Of a stretch of DNA of 64,000 bases, positions 42,459-51,462 are shown piece by piece. Source of the DNA: Altericroceibacterium spongiae (GTDB lineage Bacteria; Pseudomonadota; Alphaproteobacteria; Sphingomonadales; Sphingomonadaceae). The DNA is taken from NCBI RefSeq assembly GCF_003610805.1, contig NZ_RAPF01000004.1:1-64000 (forward strand). Reading direction: 5' to 3'. Below the pieces are notes generated by a model. That model searched no databases. It had not been told where the DNA came from and saw nothing but the letters and a program-made list of their open reading frames with translations. Position numbers and translations under genes: made by a program. The first letter of the stretch is position 1; each line of letters begins with the position of its first letter.

Positions 42459-43466
42459 ATGAGTTGCGGGACCGGACCTTTAGTCGACGCCTTCAATCGT
42501 CGGATCAGCTATCTGCGCCTTTCGGTGACGGATCGCTGCGACCTGCGCTGCACTTATTGCATGCCCGAGAAAATGCAGTTTCTGCCGCGCAAGGATGTGC
42601 TCACCCTGGAAGAGCTGCACAAGCTGGCGCTGGGCATGATGCAGCGGGGTATTACCAAGATCCGCCTGACCGGGGGGGAGCCGCTGGTTCGCCGCGATAT
42701 GATCGATCTGGTGCGCGCACTGGGCCGCCATGTTGGTGGTGCACTCGAAGAGCTGACGCTGACCACCAACGGCACCCGGCTGGCCGAATTTGCCGATGAT
42801 CTCGCCTCTGCCGGAATTCGCCGGGTGAATGTGTCACTCGATACGCTGGACCCGGATGTTTTTGCCGCTCTTTCGCGCCGTGACCGGCTCGAATCGGTAC
42901 TGGAAGGTATTGCCGCCGCACGCGAAGCGGGGCTCAGGGTCAAACTTAACACAGTGGCGCTGAAAGGGATCAATGAAGATATGATCCCGCAAATGATCGG
43001 CTGGGCGCATGGCGAAGGCCATGACCTGACTTTGATCGAAGTGATGCCGCTGGGCGATGTGGAGGATGATCGCGTGGATCACTATCTGCCGCTGACTGCG
43101 GTGCGCGAACGGCTCGAACAGCGCTTTACGCTGACACCCTCCGCGGCCAGCACCGGGGGGCCGGCGCGCTATTTCGATATTGAGGAAACCGGCGGTCGGC
43201 TGGGCCTGATTTCACCGCTGACCAATAATTTCTGTTCCGGCTGCAACCGTATCCGGGTGACGGCAACGGGGCAGCTTTATGCCTGCCTTGGCGGAGCCGA
43301 AAAGGTTGATCTGCGTGCCGCTCTGCGTTCGGATACACCCGATGACGCGCTGGCCGCAGCGCTTGATGAAGCAATGCGGATCAAACCCGAAAAGCATCAT
43401 TTCCGGATCGATGAGCGCGGAGCCGCTCCGGCGCAACCGCGCCATATGTCGATGACCGGCGGATAG
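42459..43466 (+). CDS. moaA: GTP 3',8-cyclase (molybdenum cofactor synthesis)
   Basis: A radical-SAM enzyme that starts molybdopterin synthesis from GTP. It is 335 aa from ATG 42459. The N-terminal cluster motif is CDLRCTYCMPE, the SAM-binding stretch is KIRLTGGEPLVRRD, and the C-terminal cluster is NNFCSGCNRIRVTATGQLYACLG. It ends in the conserved Gly-Gly needed for catalysis (SMTGG). moaD follows after seven bases. Confidence 0.96.
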   Translation: MSCGTGPLVDAFNRRISYLRLSVTDRCDLRCTYCMPEKMQFLPRKDVLTLEELHKLALGMMQRGITKIRLTGGEPLVRRDMIDLVRALGRHVGGALEELTLTTNGTRLAEFADDLASAGIRRVNVSLDTLDPDVFAALSRRDRLESVLEGIAAAREAGLRVKLNTVALKGINEDMIPQMIGWAHGEGHDLTLIEVMPLGDVEDDRVDHYLPLTAVRERLEQRFTLTPSAASTGGPARYFDIEETGGRLGLISPLTNNFCSGCNRIRVTATGQLYACLGGAEKVDLRAALRSDTPDDALAAALDEAMRIKPEKHHFRIDERGAAPAQPRHMSMTGG

Positions 43467-43473
43467 GATAAGT

Positions 43474-43713
43474 ATGAGCGTCAGGGTCTTATTCCTCGGC
43501 AAATTGTCCGATCTGGCCGGGGCTGAGCGTGACATGGATGCGCCGCTCGACTGGGCCGGGTTACTCGAAAACCTGCCCGCCGGAGCGAAGGCGCTGGTGG
43601 AAGGCGAAAAAGTGCGGCTTGCGCTCAATGGCACATTGCTGGCGGACAAGACGGCCTTGCAGGCGGAGGACGGAAGCGAAATCGCGCTTTTGCCGCCGGT
43701 CAGCGGAGGCTGA
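43474..43713 (+). CDS. moaD: Molybdopterin synthase sulfur carrier subunit
   Basis: A 79-aa ubiquitin-like protein that carries sulfur as a C-terminal thiocarboxylate. It begins VRVLFLGKLSDLAGAE and ends LPPVSGG, the required Gly-Gly. It is four bases from moaE. Confidence 0.93.
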   Translation: MSVRVLFLGKLSDLAGAERDMDAPLDWAGLLENLPAGAKALVEGEKVRLALNGTLLADKTALQAEDGSEIALLPPVSGG

Positions 43714-43717
43714 GGCG

Positions 43718-44179
43718 ATGAAGGATGTGCGGCTGTTCGATACAGGCTTTTCGGCCGGAGAAGGGCTGGCGCGATTCGCGCAGGCCGTTCCCGATGCCGG
43801 CGGTATCGTCAGCTTTGTTGGAAAAGTGCGCGCCGAACAGGATGTCAAAGCACTCGAATTATCTCATTACGAACCACTGACTCTGCCCGGCATGGAGGCG
43901 CTGGCCGATCGGGCGCTCGAACGCTGGGCGCTGGACGGGCTGATGATCTGGCATCGCGTCGGCATTATGCAGCCCGGTGCACCCATTGTGCTGGTCTCGG
44001 CAGGTGCCCGCCATCGGCGCGATGCGTTCGAAGCGGTCGATTTCGCGATGGATCATCTGAAAAGCGATGCCTGGTTCTGGAAGCGCGAAAGGCGCAGCGA
44101 TGGCTGGCACTGGATCGAACCGCGCGGGCAGGATCATAACGATCTTTCCCGGTGGGACATTCTGACAGAGCAAGATTGA
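43718..44179 (+). CDS. moaE: Molybdopterin synthase catalytic subunit
   Basis: Forms molybdopterin from precursor Z together with MoaD. It is 153 aa from ATG 43718; the frame is open upstream in the shadow of moaD. GGIVSFVGKVRAEQ, LSHYEPLTLPGMEALAD, the Arg/His region ARHRRDAFEAVDFAMDHLK and the Lys motif KSDAWFWKRE match the family. Confidence 0.95.
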   Translation: MKDVRLFDTGFSAGEGLARFAQAVPDAGGIVSFVGKVRAEQDVKALELSHYEPLTLPGMEALADRALERWALDGLMIWHRVGIMQPGAPIVLVSAGARHRRDAFEAVDFAMDHLKSDAWFWKRERRSDGWHWIEPRGQDHNDLSRWDILTEQD

Positions 44180-44221
44180 CCCGTGTCAAAGCGCGATACG
44201 CCGATTCGGTTCAATAAGATG

Positions 44222-44393
44222 GTGACTGGATGAGGCGGACCCCGGAGGCCAGTCACTGCTGGCCTCTCTCCGTACCTTGCACGTCCCGCAAACTGGGGCT
44301 CCGTGTCATCCGGCCGACCCTTTGCGTTATGTGTTGACGCTCAGGCATTCTCCCAATCTTCTTAAGGGGCCGGTTCGCCGGCCCCCTTTTTTT
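44222..44393 (+). ncRNA. Candidate structured RNA downstream of moaE
   Basis: Between moaE and the convergent lipoprotein gene there is no ORF, but there are two exclusive pairings. GTGACTGG (44222-44229) is perfectly complementary to CCAGTCAC (44249-44256), while GAGGCCAG (44245-44252) is perfectly complementary to CTGGCCTC (44259-44266). The region ends in a textbook terminator. It could be an independent small RNA, a processed 3' UTR or a switch. I do not recognise it as a known RNA family. Confidence 0.3.
44366..44393 (+). terminator. Intrinsic terminator
   Basis: GGGGCCGG-TTCG-CCGGCCCC (44366-44385) is a perfect 8-bp stem with a stable tetraloop, followed by C and seven T. It would end either the moa transcript or an intergenic RNA. 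Confidence 0.9.
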
Positions 44394-44419
44394 GGCAGCC
44401 GGTCGGGTGAACCGGTCAG

Positions 44420-44950
44420 TCAGCGAATCAGTGCGCCGATCTCGCCGATCACCGTGTCTTCCTGTTCCACCAGCGCCATCACTTCGCTGCGTGCGCTGGC
44501 GGCCGGTTCCAGCTCGCGGGCATTGATGGCGGCATCCACATAGATGCGGTCGAGATCGGCCAGCGCGAACATGGTCTGGCTGCGACTCGATTCGAGTTCC
44601 GACAGCGCAACCTGCGCCACCGCCCAGTTTTCGCCGCCCGTTTTGGCATTGCGCGCGGCATTGGCGGCACGGCGCGCTCTTTCGCTGGTGGCGGTGAACT
44701 GTTTGTGCGCATCGAGTGCCTGATTGCGCAAACTGGCAATTTCATCGAGAAGATCGGGCTGCGTCTTCGGCGGTATATAGGGTTCGGGTGCCACAGGCTC
44801 CATCGAACCGCTGACCCGTTCTTCCTCGCGAATAGCGAGGCTAGGATAGCCGCCGCTTGTGGAACAGGCGGACAGGGCCAGCAGGCCGAGACCGGCGATC
44901 CACAGGGGAAGAGGCGGAGCTGCATTGCGTTTTCTCATCTCCTCGGCCAT
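44420..44950 (-). CDS. Hypothetical lipoprotein
   Basis: A 176-aa protein with a hydrophobic signal (LPLWIAGLGLLALSAC) ending in lipobox ALSAC. The mature part begins with a Pro-rich stretch, followed by long Ala/Glu/Arg-rich helices (DEIASLRNQALDAHKQF onward) that may form a coiled coil. The DUF4398 family has this form, but I cannot confirm it. ATG 44950 has GGAG eight bases upstream, while the ATG at 44938 has its purine run too close. Function unknown. Confidence 0.7.
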   Translation of the reverse strand: MAEEMRKRNAAPPLPLWIAGLGLLALSACSTSGGYPSLAIREEERVSGSMEPVAPEPYIPPKTQPDLLDEIASLRNQALDAHKQFTATSERARRAANAARNAKTGGENWAVAQVALSELESSRSQTMFALADLDRIYVDAAINARELEPAASARSEVMALVEQEDTVIGEIGALIR

Positions 44951-45203
44951 AGCCCGCTCTCCGGTTGCTTTCCAGCACATGCTTTGCCCGGCATAAGCAT
45001 CGTGTCTGTGGTGGGCTTTCTTTTTCCGGGATCGAAGCGCAGCAGCGTTGACATCACGGGGGCTTTGGCTTAACGGCAACCATTCTTCCGGCGCTCTTAT
45101 GGGCGCACGGCGCGTCGCCCTATTGTCCGGCATTGCCTTTTCGTCAGGCAGAACCGGATAGCGCAGGCGGGGCGGCACAGCTTTAGATTGGATGGATGAT
45201 ACC

Positions 45204-45509
45204 ATGTTCGCAGTAGTGCGCACGGGCGGCAAGCAATACCGGGTCGCCGAAGGAGACAAGATCGCTGTCGAGAAGCTGGCTGGCGAAGCCGGTGAAAAGG
45301 TCACGCTGGGCGACGTCCTGCTGGCCGGTGACGGTGGCGAACTGAAGGACGCCGGCAAGGTGACCGTTTCTGCCGAAATCATCGCTCAGGCGAAGTCCGA
45401 AAAGGTCGTCGTCTTCAAGAAGCGTCGTCGGCACAATTATCGCCGCAAGCAGGGCCATCGTCAGCAGATGACACTGCTTCGCATCCTGTCGGTCGGCGAT
45501 TCGAAGTAA
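45204..45509 (+). CDS. rplU: 50S ribosomal protein L21
   Basis: A 101-aa large-subunit protein. [18 protein letters not shown] at the start and [18 protein letters not shown] near the end are diagnostic. An in-frame ATG four codons earlier is possible, but the conserved N-terminus begins at 45204. It is followed by rpmA after 26 bases, the usual pairing. Confidence 0.96.
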   Translation: MFAVVRTGGKQYRVAEGDKIAVEKLAGEAGEKVTLGDVLLAGDGGELKDAGKVTVSAEIIAQAKSEKVVVFKKRRRHNYRRKQGHRQQMTLLRILSVGDSK

Positions 45510-45535
45510 GCCGAGAGATTCTGGAGTAATTCGCA

Positions 45536-45805
45536 ATGGCACATAAAAAAGCAGGCGGTTCATCCCGCAACGGCCGCGACTCGATCGGCCGTCGCCTCGG
45601 CGTCAAGAAGTTCGGCGGTCAGGAAGTGATCGGCGGCAACATTATTATCCGTCAGCGCGGTACCAAAGTGTATCCGGGCGTGAATGTCGGCATGGGTAAG
45701 GATCACACCCTTTTTGCCCTGACCGAAGGTCGCGTGCGCTTTCATGACGGTAAACTCGGTCGCAAATATGTGTCCGTGGACGCCATGGCGGAAGCTGCCG
45801 AATAA
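45536..45805 (+). CDS. rpmA: 50S ribosomal protein L27
   Basis: An 89-aa protein near the peptidyl-transferase centre. [20 protein letters not shown] and [19 protein letters not shown] are diagnostic. A terminator follows. Confidence 0.97.
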   Translation: MAHKKAGGSSRNGRDSIGRRLGVKKFGGQEVIGGNIIIRQRGTKVYPGVNVGMGKDHTLFALTEGRVRFHDGKLGRKYVSVDAMAEAAE

Positions 45806-45872
45806 TCGGATGATTCACAGTCTGGGTCATCCACCGGGATGGCCCCGCCGGAGCTGAAAATCCGGCCAAAGA

Positions 45873-45903
45873 GGGAGATGGGGCCACCCCGTCTCCCCTT
45901 TTT
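45873..45903 (+). terminator. Intrinsic terminator of rplU-rpmA
   Basis: GGGAGATGGGG (45873-45883) pairs with CCCCGTCTCCC (45887-45897) with one G-T wobble and a 3-base loop, followed by a T run. Confidence 0.85.
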
Positions 45904-46007
45904 CATGTCTCCCTCCAAAGCGCTGCGGCAATCCCGCCACGGGCGCAATAACCCTGTCACGAAGCCCGTTTAGAGGCGCGGTTGAGAGGGGTGAAGGAGG
46001 CGAAGCG

Positions 46008-46577
46008 ATGTTTGTTCGCACGGACAGATTGTTCCTGAGGCCCGTTTTCGAGGAAGACTGGCAGGCCCTTTACAAGGGTCTGCATGATCGCGACCTGGTG
46101 CGGATGCTGGCCAACGCGCCCTGGCCCTATGAGCCGGCGCATGCCCGCGAATTCGTGCGCCGGGCGCAGAATCCGTTCCTGCCCGGTTTTGCCATTACCA
46201 TACCGGGAGAGAAGGGCGCACCGCTGATCGGCCAGATCGGGCTCAATTGCCATGAGGACGGGCCGGAGATCGGCTACTGGATCCGGCGTGATCGCTGGGG
46301 CCAAGGTTATGCCACCGAGGCCGGTAAGGGATTTCTCGAAGTCGTGCGGATGCTGGGCCATAAGCAGATTCATGGCGGGCATTATCTCGACAATCCCGCG
46401 TCGGGTCGTGTTCTGACGCGGCTCGGTTTCCGTCGCACCGGTGAAGTGCGCCGGCTTGTCAGCAAAGGCCGTGGCGGCGAGGCGGTCCTTACCTGCCGTT
46501 ATGTCTGTAAGCTGGCCGGGGGCAGCGCGAAAGCGGATATCTCCGATGTGCCGGACCCGGAAATGCAAGCCGCCTGA
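46008..46577 (+). CDS. GNAT-family N-acetyltransferase (RimJ/RimL-like)
   Basis: A 189-aa cytoplasmic acetyltransferase using acetyl-CoA. TDRLFLRPVFEEDWQALYKG opens the fold, WIRRDRWGQGYATEAGKGFLE is the CoA-binding region, and LDNPASGRVLTRLGFRRTGE is the C-terminal motif. GGAGG lies upstream of ATG 46008. The substrate is unknown; a GNAT gene next to rplU-rpmA is common in this group of bacteria. Confidence 0.88.
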   Translation: MFVRTDRLFLRPVFEEDWQALYKGLHDRDLVRMLANAPWPYEPAHAREFVRRAQNPFLPGFAITIPGEKGAPLIGQIGLNCHEDGPEIGYWIRRDRWGQGYATEAGKGFLEVVRMLGHKQIHGGHYLDNPASGRVLTRLGFRRTGEVRRLVSKGRGGEAVLTCRYVCKLAGGSAKADISDVPDPEMQAA

Positions 46578-46598
46578 AAGGAAATGCGTGGTGTAAAG

Positions 46599-46630
46599 AA
46601 AGCTCCGGTTCGCTGCGAACCGGAGCTTTT
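46599..46630. terminator. Intrinsic terminator after the acetyltransferase gene
   Basis: AAAGCTCCGGTTCG (46599-46612) pairs perfectly with CGAACCGGAGCTTT (46616-46629) around a 3-base loop. The flanking A and T runs allow termination in either direction, although no opposing gene is close. Confidence 0.85.
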
Positions 46631-46755
46631 GTGCAATTTCCGGACAAAATAAGGTGCTCTGCGTATAATCAATGGGTTGTGATACCGTCTTTTGCCTGCC
46701 AAAAATGACTCTACAAAACTGTCGATAAAGGCAGATACAAACAAGGGTCGCCACC

Positions 46756-47376
46756 ATGTTAAGCAGAAAACGCCTCTCCTCCAAAGAAAGCCGTATGGTC
46801 GCGCTGGAAGCCGCTCGTGCTTTGCTGATTGAAAGCGGACCGCAAAGCGTGACGCTGAAAGCCGTCGCTGCCCGGATCGACCGGACTCATGCAAATCTGC
46901 TGCATCATTTCGGTTCGGCTGCGGGCTTACAGAGCGCTTTGTCCGAGCATCTCGCCAAAACGGTCTGTGCTACCATTGCCGATGCAATGCGTGCCCGTCG
47001 GGCGGGCCTGTCTTCGGCGCGCGAAGTGGTGGATCTCACTTTCGACGCGTTCGACCGGGAAGGCGGCGGCCAGCTCGCCAGCTGGATGCTGGTTTCGGGG
47101 AATGAGGATGCGCTCAATCCGATCGTCGAATCGATCCATTCTCTCATGGACGAATTCGCCCCGACCACGGCAGACGATCCGGAAAAAGCAGCGCATGATC
47201 TCAGGGAAGTTACACTGGGACTGGTTCTGATGGCATTGGGGGATGCGTTGCTAGGCAGCCAGCTTTCTGCGTCGCTCGATCTTGATCGCAGTACGGCGCG
47301 TGAGCGGGCCGAGCATATGCTGCAACAGGCTGTGCCCGATGCCCGTGTCCGGGAACTGGCCAGCCAGGCGGGCTGA
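46756..47376 (+). CDS. TetR-family transcriptional regulator
   Basis: A 206-aa DNA-binding protein. The helix-turn-helix lies at about residues 15-60 (ALEAARALLIESGPQSVTLK, then VAARIDRTHANLLHHFGS). The C-terminal ligand domain has no informative motif. There is no divergently transcribed neighbour in the expected place, so its target cannot be guessed from context. Confidence 0.88.
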   Translation: MLSRKRLSSKESRMVALEAARALLIESGPQSVTLKAVAARIDRTHANLLHHFGSAAGLQSALSEHLAKTVCATIADAMRARRAGLSSAREVVDLTFDAFDREGGGQLASWMLVSGNEDALNPIVESIHSLMDEFAPTTADDPEKAAHDLREVTLGLVLMALGDALLGSQLSASLDLDRSTARERAEHMLQQAVPDARVRELASQAG

Positions 47377-47412
47377 CAGCCCGACCGCTTTTCCAGCCGC
47401 GCTCGTTTTCCG

Positions 47413-48147
47413 CTATTCTTCGGTTTCGAGTGATAGCCAGGTTGGTAGTAGCGCCGGATCGATATTGGCTACACGCAGATGATCCACGGCAAAGCCGTAA
47501 TCGGGATAAGCGGCCTTGCACCGTTTTTCCTCGGACTTTGCGAGAGGCACCACGATCAGGCGGCGATTGATTTTCTGACGCCAGTTCATCCGGGCAGTGT
47601 TTTCCTGCCCGATATAGCACCCCTTGTTGAAACTGACGCCGTGAAGCTCCCCGGCATTGGTTTCGAGCCACAGAATATCGCCCAGTTCTGCCCGCCCTTC
47701 GGGCACGCCGAGCGACAGGCGATGTTTCAGCCACAGATCGTCAGCCGATTCGTCATCCTCTGATGCCTTGGCGATCCAGCGTTCGCCCAGATCGGCCAGC
47801 CGCGGATCGGGCACGCCTCCGTCACCCAGCTCGGCTTTCCAGTAAACGCCCAGAGAATCGTCGCGTTCGATCGTGATCTTGCGCCGCAGACGATAGAGCG
47901 AAAGGCGCTTTACGAGTTCATCCGCCAGATCAGCTTCGCAATCGATCAGCACGCCGCCTTGTCCGGCGGGCCAGACGATAAAATCGAACATGGTCTTGCC
48001 CTGCGCGCTTAGCAATCCGGCATAGACAGGCAGGCCATGCAGCACGTCATTGGTGACGAGGCCTTGCAGAAAGGTAACTGCATCCTCTGTATCGTCCGGA
48101 GCGTGAACGCGAATAAGGGCGCGGGTGAAAAGGCGTGTTTGAGACAT
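47413..48147 (-). CDS. ygfZ: YgfZ/GcvT-like iron-sulfur cluster protein
   Basis: A 244-aa folate-binding protein that supports maturation of iron-sulfur enzymes. The signature K-G-C-Y-x-G-Q-E is clear in FNKGCYIGQENTARM. LQGLVTNDV near the N-terminus and the GcvT-like core also fit. It faces away from the dihydroorotase gene. Confidence 0.92.
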   Translation of the reverse strand: MSQTRLFTRALIRVHAPDDTEDAVTFLQGLVTNDVLHGLPVYAGLLSAQGKTMFDFIVWPAGQGGVLIDCEADLADELVKRLSLYRLRRKITIERDDSLGVYWKAELGDGGVPDPRLADLGERWIAKASEDDESADDLWLKHRLSLGVPEGRAELGDILWLETNAGELHGVSFNKGCYIGQENTARMNWRQKINRRLIVVPLAKSEEKRCKAAYPDYGFAVDHLRVANIDPALLPTWLSLETEE

Positions 48148-48322
48148 GCCGCCAAATTGGCCCTTACCGCGCGGGAATCAACTCTTTCCTTGCGAGCCGG
48201 TCGCATTTCCCGATCCTGTTTGCGGCAAGCCCCTGCCATCTCCGGCGCAGCAGGTGACGAAGCCGTGCGGCTGTGGCATGGGCTTAGCCTATTCACATAA
48301 GCGGAATCGAGAGAGCCCTTCC

Positions 48323-49645
48323 ATGACGCAATCCCCTGAACTCGTTCTTGCCGGCGGCACGGTCCATACACCATCGGGTGTTGTGCAGGCCGATGTGGCC
48401 ATGCGCGATGGTAAGATTATCGGTGTCGGCTCTTATCCCGATGCGGCCAGACGCGTCGATTGTACCGGGCTGGATATTCTGCCGGGTGTGATCGACAGCC
48501 AGGTTCATTTCCGCGAACCGGGGCTCGAACATAAGGAAGATCTGGAAAGCGGCAGCCGCGCCGCCGTGATGGGCGGAATTACCGCCGTGTTCGAAATGCC
48601 CAACACCAATCCCAATACGGACAGCGTTATGCGCGTGCATGACAAGCTCGACCGGGCCTATCACCGGATGTGGTGCGATCATGCTTTTTATGTCGGAGCA
48701 ACGGCGGATAATGCCGAAGAACTGGGCGATCTCGAACGCATCCCCGGCACGGCAGGCGTCAAGATTTTCATGGGCGCTTCCACTGGCAGCCTGCTGGTGG
48801 CCGAAGATAAGGAACTGGCGCGGGTGCTTGCCAATGGCCGCCGCCGTGTGGCGATCCATGCCGAAGACGAAGAGCGGATGAATGCCCGCAAGGGTGAGCG
48901 AGTGGAAGGCGATCCGTCCAGCCATCCGGTCTGGCGCGACGATGAAAGCGCCATGCTGGCCACGCAGCGCATTTTGAAACTGGCGCGCGAAGCAAAGCGG
49001 CCGATTCACATTCTGCATGTGACCACGCCTGCCGAACTGGAAGTGATTTCGCAGCATCGCGATGTCGCCAGTTGCGAAGTGACGCCGCAGCATCTGACGC
49101 TCCCTGCCGAGGATGCCTATCCGCGCCTCGGCTCTTATGCGCAGATGAACCCGCCCATCCGGTCCGAAGCGCATCGTGCGGGTCTGTGGGAATGGCTGCG
49201 CGCCGGGGTGCCCGATGTGATCGGTTCCGACCACGCGCCGCATACGGCGGAGGAAAAAGCCAAACCCTATCCGCAAAGTCCCAGTGGTATGCCCGGTGTG
49301 CAGACTCTGTTGCCTCTGATGCTCGATCATGTGCTGAAAGGGCATATGACCATGGAGCGGCTGATCGATATGACCAGCGCTGGCGTGCAGCGTATTTTCG
49401 GTCTGGTGGGCAAGGGGCGTATTGCTGCCGGTTACGATGCCGATTTCACCATTATCGACCGCAAGGGCCGGTTTACGATCACCGAGGAGTGGCTGCAAAG
49501 CCGGGCCGGCTGGTCGCCCTTTACCGGTATGGAGCTGGATGGCCGGGTGATCGGCACTATCATTCGCGGTCAGCAGGTTATGTGGGAAAGCGAGCTGCCG
49601 CAAAGCGCCACAGGCGAACCGCTACGCTTTGCCGGCTGCCTTTGA
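48323..49645 (+). CDS. pyrC: Dihydroorotase-type amidohydrolase
   Basis: A 440-aa metal-dependent amidohydrolase, annotated as dihydroorotase (carbamoyl-aspartate to dihydroorotate, pyrimidine synthesis). The carboxylated-Lys region is AGVKIFMGASTGSLL, later metal ligands are in VAIHAEDEERM and HILHVTTPAE, and the catalytic Asp is in VIGSDHAPHTAEEKAKPYP. The first metal motif reads DSQVHFREPG, so the first His of the usual HxH is Gln. This variant occurs in alphaproteobacterial relatives, and true activity is less certain. ATG 48323 is the conserved start, with a purine-rich GAGAG upstream. Its 3' end overlaps rarD by 24 bases. Confidence 0.8.
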   Translation: MTQSPELVLAGGTVHTPSGVVQADVAMRDGKIIGVGSYPDAARRVDCTGLDILPGVIDSQVHFREPGLEHKEDLESGSRAAVMGGITAVFEMPNTNPNTDSVMRVHDKLDRAYHRMWCDHAFYVGATADNAEELGDLERIPGTAGVKIFMGASTGSLLVAEDKELARVLANGRRRVAIHAEDEERMNARKGERVEGDPSSHPVWRDDESAMLATQRILKLAREAKRPIHILHVTTPAELEVISQHRDVASCEVTPQHLTLPAEDAYPRLGSYAQMNPPIRSEAHRAGLWEWLRAGVPDVIGSDHAPHTAEEKAKPYPQSPSGMPGVQTLLPLMLDHVLKGHMTMERLIDMTSAGVQRIFGLVGKGRIAAGYDADFTIIDRKGRFTITEEWLQSRAGWSPFTGMELDGRVIGTIIRGQQVMWESELPQSATGEPLRFAGCL

Positions 49646-50536
49646 CGGTTTCGGGCGGCGGCGCAGCATTTCCCGCAGAAACAAGGCCGCCGCCGTCCAG
49701 ATAAGGACAAAACTGACAAGCTGATTGGCTGCCAGCTTCTCTCCGAAAATGATGAGCCCGAGCAGGAAAATGATGCTCGGGGAAAGAAACTGAAGAAAGC
49801 CCATCAGCGAATAAGGCAGCCGCCGCGCCGCTATGGCAAAGAACAGCAGCGGCAGCGCGGTCATCGGTGCGCTCAGCATGATGGCGGCACTTGTCCCCCA
49901 TTCTTTGCCGAAACTGATTCCGGGCCCGGTCATACTATACCAGATGAGAACCCCTGCTGCGATCGGCAGCAAGAGCAGCGTTTCGAGGGCGAGCCCGACC
50001 ATGGCGCCCGCCGCCACGGTTTTCCGCATCAATCCGTAAAAGGCGAAGGTCGATGCCAGTGCCAGGCTGACCCACAGATTACTGAGCGCGCCGCCGATCA
50101 GCGCCGCTACGCCCAGTCCGGCCAGTCCCGCAGCGATCCATTGCCGCTTCGTCAGATGTTCGCCGAGCACGAAATGGGCCAGCACCATCATGACCAGCGG
50201 AAGAATATAATAGCCGATACTGGCCGCATAGACGTGATCGGTCTGAATCGCCCAGACATAACTCGCCCAGTTAATCCCGATGGCAAGCGAAGTGGCCACC
50301 AGCGTCAGCACGGTTTTGCGATTACGCAGTATGGCACGGAATTCGGGCATCATGCCGCGGGCCCAGACGATCGCAAAACAAAAGGGTAGCGACATCACGA
50401 CTCGCCAGGCGACGAATTCCACCGGCGGGACGCTTCGCACCAGCATCAGATAGAGCGGCATCGTGCCCCAGAAAGCATGAGCGAGCAGGGCACTCGAAAG
50501 AGCTGTGCGATCCAATGGGGCAGATTCTGCGTTCAT
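49622..50536 (-). CDS. rarD: EamA/RarD-family transporter
   Basis: A 304-aa inner-membrane protein with ten hydrophobic helices (two EamA halves). HAFWGTMPLYLMLVRSVPPVEFVAWR at the N-terminus and GFLQFLSPSIIFLLGLIIFGEKL near the end match RarD-type drug/metabolite transporters. ATG 50536 starts the conserved region; the longer frame upstream lacks hydrophobic character. Its substrate is unknown. It converges with, and overlaps, the dihydroorotase gene. Confidence 0.85.
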   Translation of the reverse strand: MNAESAPLDRTALSSALLAHAFWGTMPLYLMLVRSVPPVEFVAWRVVMSLPFCFAIVWARGMMPEFRAILRNRKTVLTLVATSLAIGINWASYVWAIQTDHVYAASIGYYILPLVMMVLAHFVLGEHLTKRQWIAAGLAGLGVAALIGGALSNLWVSLALASTFAFYGLMRKTVAAGAMVGLALETLLLLPIAAGVLIWYSMTGPGISFGKEWGTSAAIMLSAPMTALPLLFFAIAARRLPYSLMGFLQFLSPSIIFLLGLIIFGEKLAANQLVSFVLIWTAAALFLREMLRRRPKPSKAAGKA

Positions 50537-50699
50537 AATCCGCAGGTATGCCATGCGCATGGCGGTCACAAGCTTCGTTTCGTCGCAACGCGGGCCTCGG
50601 CCTGTCGCTGATTTTACGGGAAATCGCAAAGTTGTCCTGTGTTCAGGAAACCAACGCTAAGTCTTAACCGTCTTAGAGGGGTGCGATAGGAGATTAGAT

Positions 50700-51146
50700 A
50701 TGACAAAGACACTCAAGGCCGCGATCTTTGCTCTGGCAGCCGGCGGTATGACCGCTACGGCGATGCCCGCAGCGGCAATCGAAATGGCCCCTGTCGGAGC
50801 CGCTCATGCCGCTCCGACGGAAATTAGCTGGAACCACGGGCGTGATCGTGGCCGGCATGAAGGCTGGTATCGCGGTCGCGGTAATCGTGATCGGTATTAT
50901 TCCCATAGCCGCTATCGCGGTGATCGTGTGACCCGTAATACGCGCGTCTGGCGCGACCGTGACGGACGCTGGCGCTGCAAGAAGGATAACGGCACGACCG
51001 GCCTTCTGATCGGTGCTGCTGTCGGCGGTCTGGCCGGGAATGAGATTGCCGGTCGTGGCGACAAGACGCTGGGGGCGATCCTCGGCGCAGTGGGCGGCGG
51101 TCTGCTGGGCCGTGAAATCGACCGTTCCGATGCGCGTTGCCGCTAA
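50700..51146 (+). CDS. Glycine-zipper exported protein
   Basis: A 148-aa protein. The signal peptide ends near MPAAAIE, followed by an Arg/Gly/Tyr-rich stretch (residues about 45-85, many RGR and RD repeats). A glycine-zipper segment follows (LLIGAAVGGLAGNEIAGRGD and LGAILGAVGGGLLGREID), of the kind found in outer-membrane-associated 2TM zipper proteins. GGAG lies seven bases before the ATG. Function unknown; probably envelope-related. Confidence 0.8.
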   Translation: MTKTLKAAIFALAAGGMTATAMPAAAIEMAPVGAAHAAPTEISWNHGRDRGRHEGWYRGRGNRDRYYSHSRYRGDRVTRNTRVWRDRDGRWRCKKDNGTTGLLIGAAVGGLAGNEIAGRGDKTLGAILGAVGGGLLGREIDRSDARCR

Positions 51147-51462
51147 TTGTTGAAAATCAGTGCTTTGGTGTCCGGGATTTCTGCTCTAGAGCCCCGGACA
51201 TCGCGCGACCCTCGGGTCGCAACTCCATAGAGAGGGTCGTGCCAAGGCGCTCATGCGGTTCCGTGCCGTATGGGCGCCTTGAACAGCACCTGTTCCCGGC
51301 GTTTTCTGTGTTGCAAAATGGAGCGGCCTTCGCCCGAAAAGCCACTCTTCCCGAAATGGCCCTTCCCGAAGTGGTACAGGGGGCATTTGCTTTCCCGCCC
51401 TTTCGAAAATCGCGATAGATGGCATAGGTCACGAGATTGTTCTGCGTGAGGAAAGGCCAAGC
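51147..51462. other. Intergenic region with two hairpins, no gene seen
   Basis: No convincing ORF. TGTCCGGG (51169-51176) pairs with CCCGGACA (51193-51200), and GCGACCC-TC-GGGTCGC (51205-51220) is a perfect palindrome. Neither is followed by a T run, so they are not clear intrinsic terminators. The rest is G+C-rich sequence of no obvious structure. Confidence 0.5.

Noticed and set aside
51169-51220. Rho-independent terminator after the glycine-zipper gene
   Set aside because: Two good stems exist, but neither is followed by a T run on either strand.
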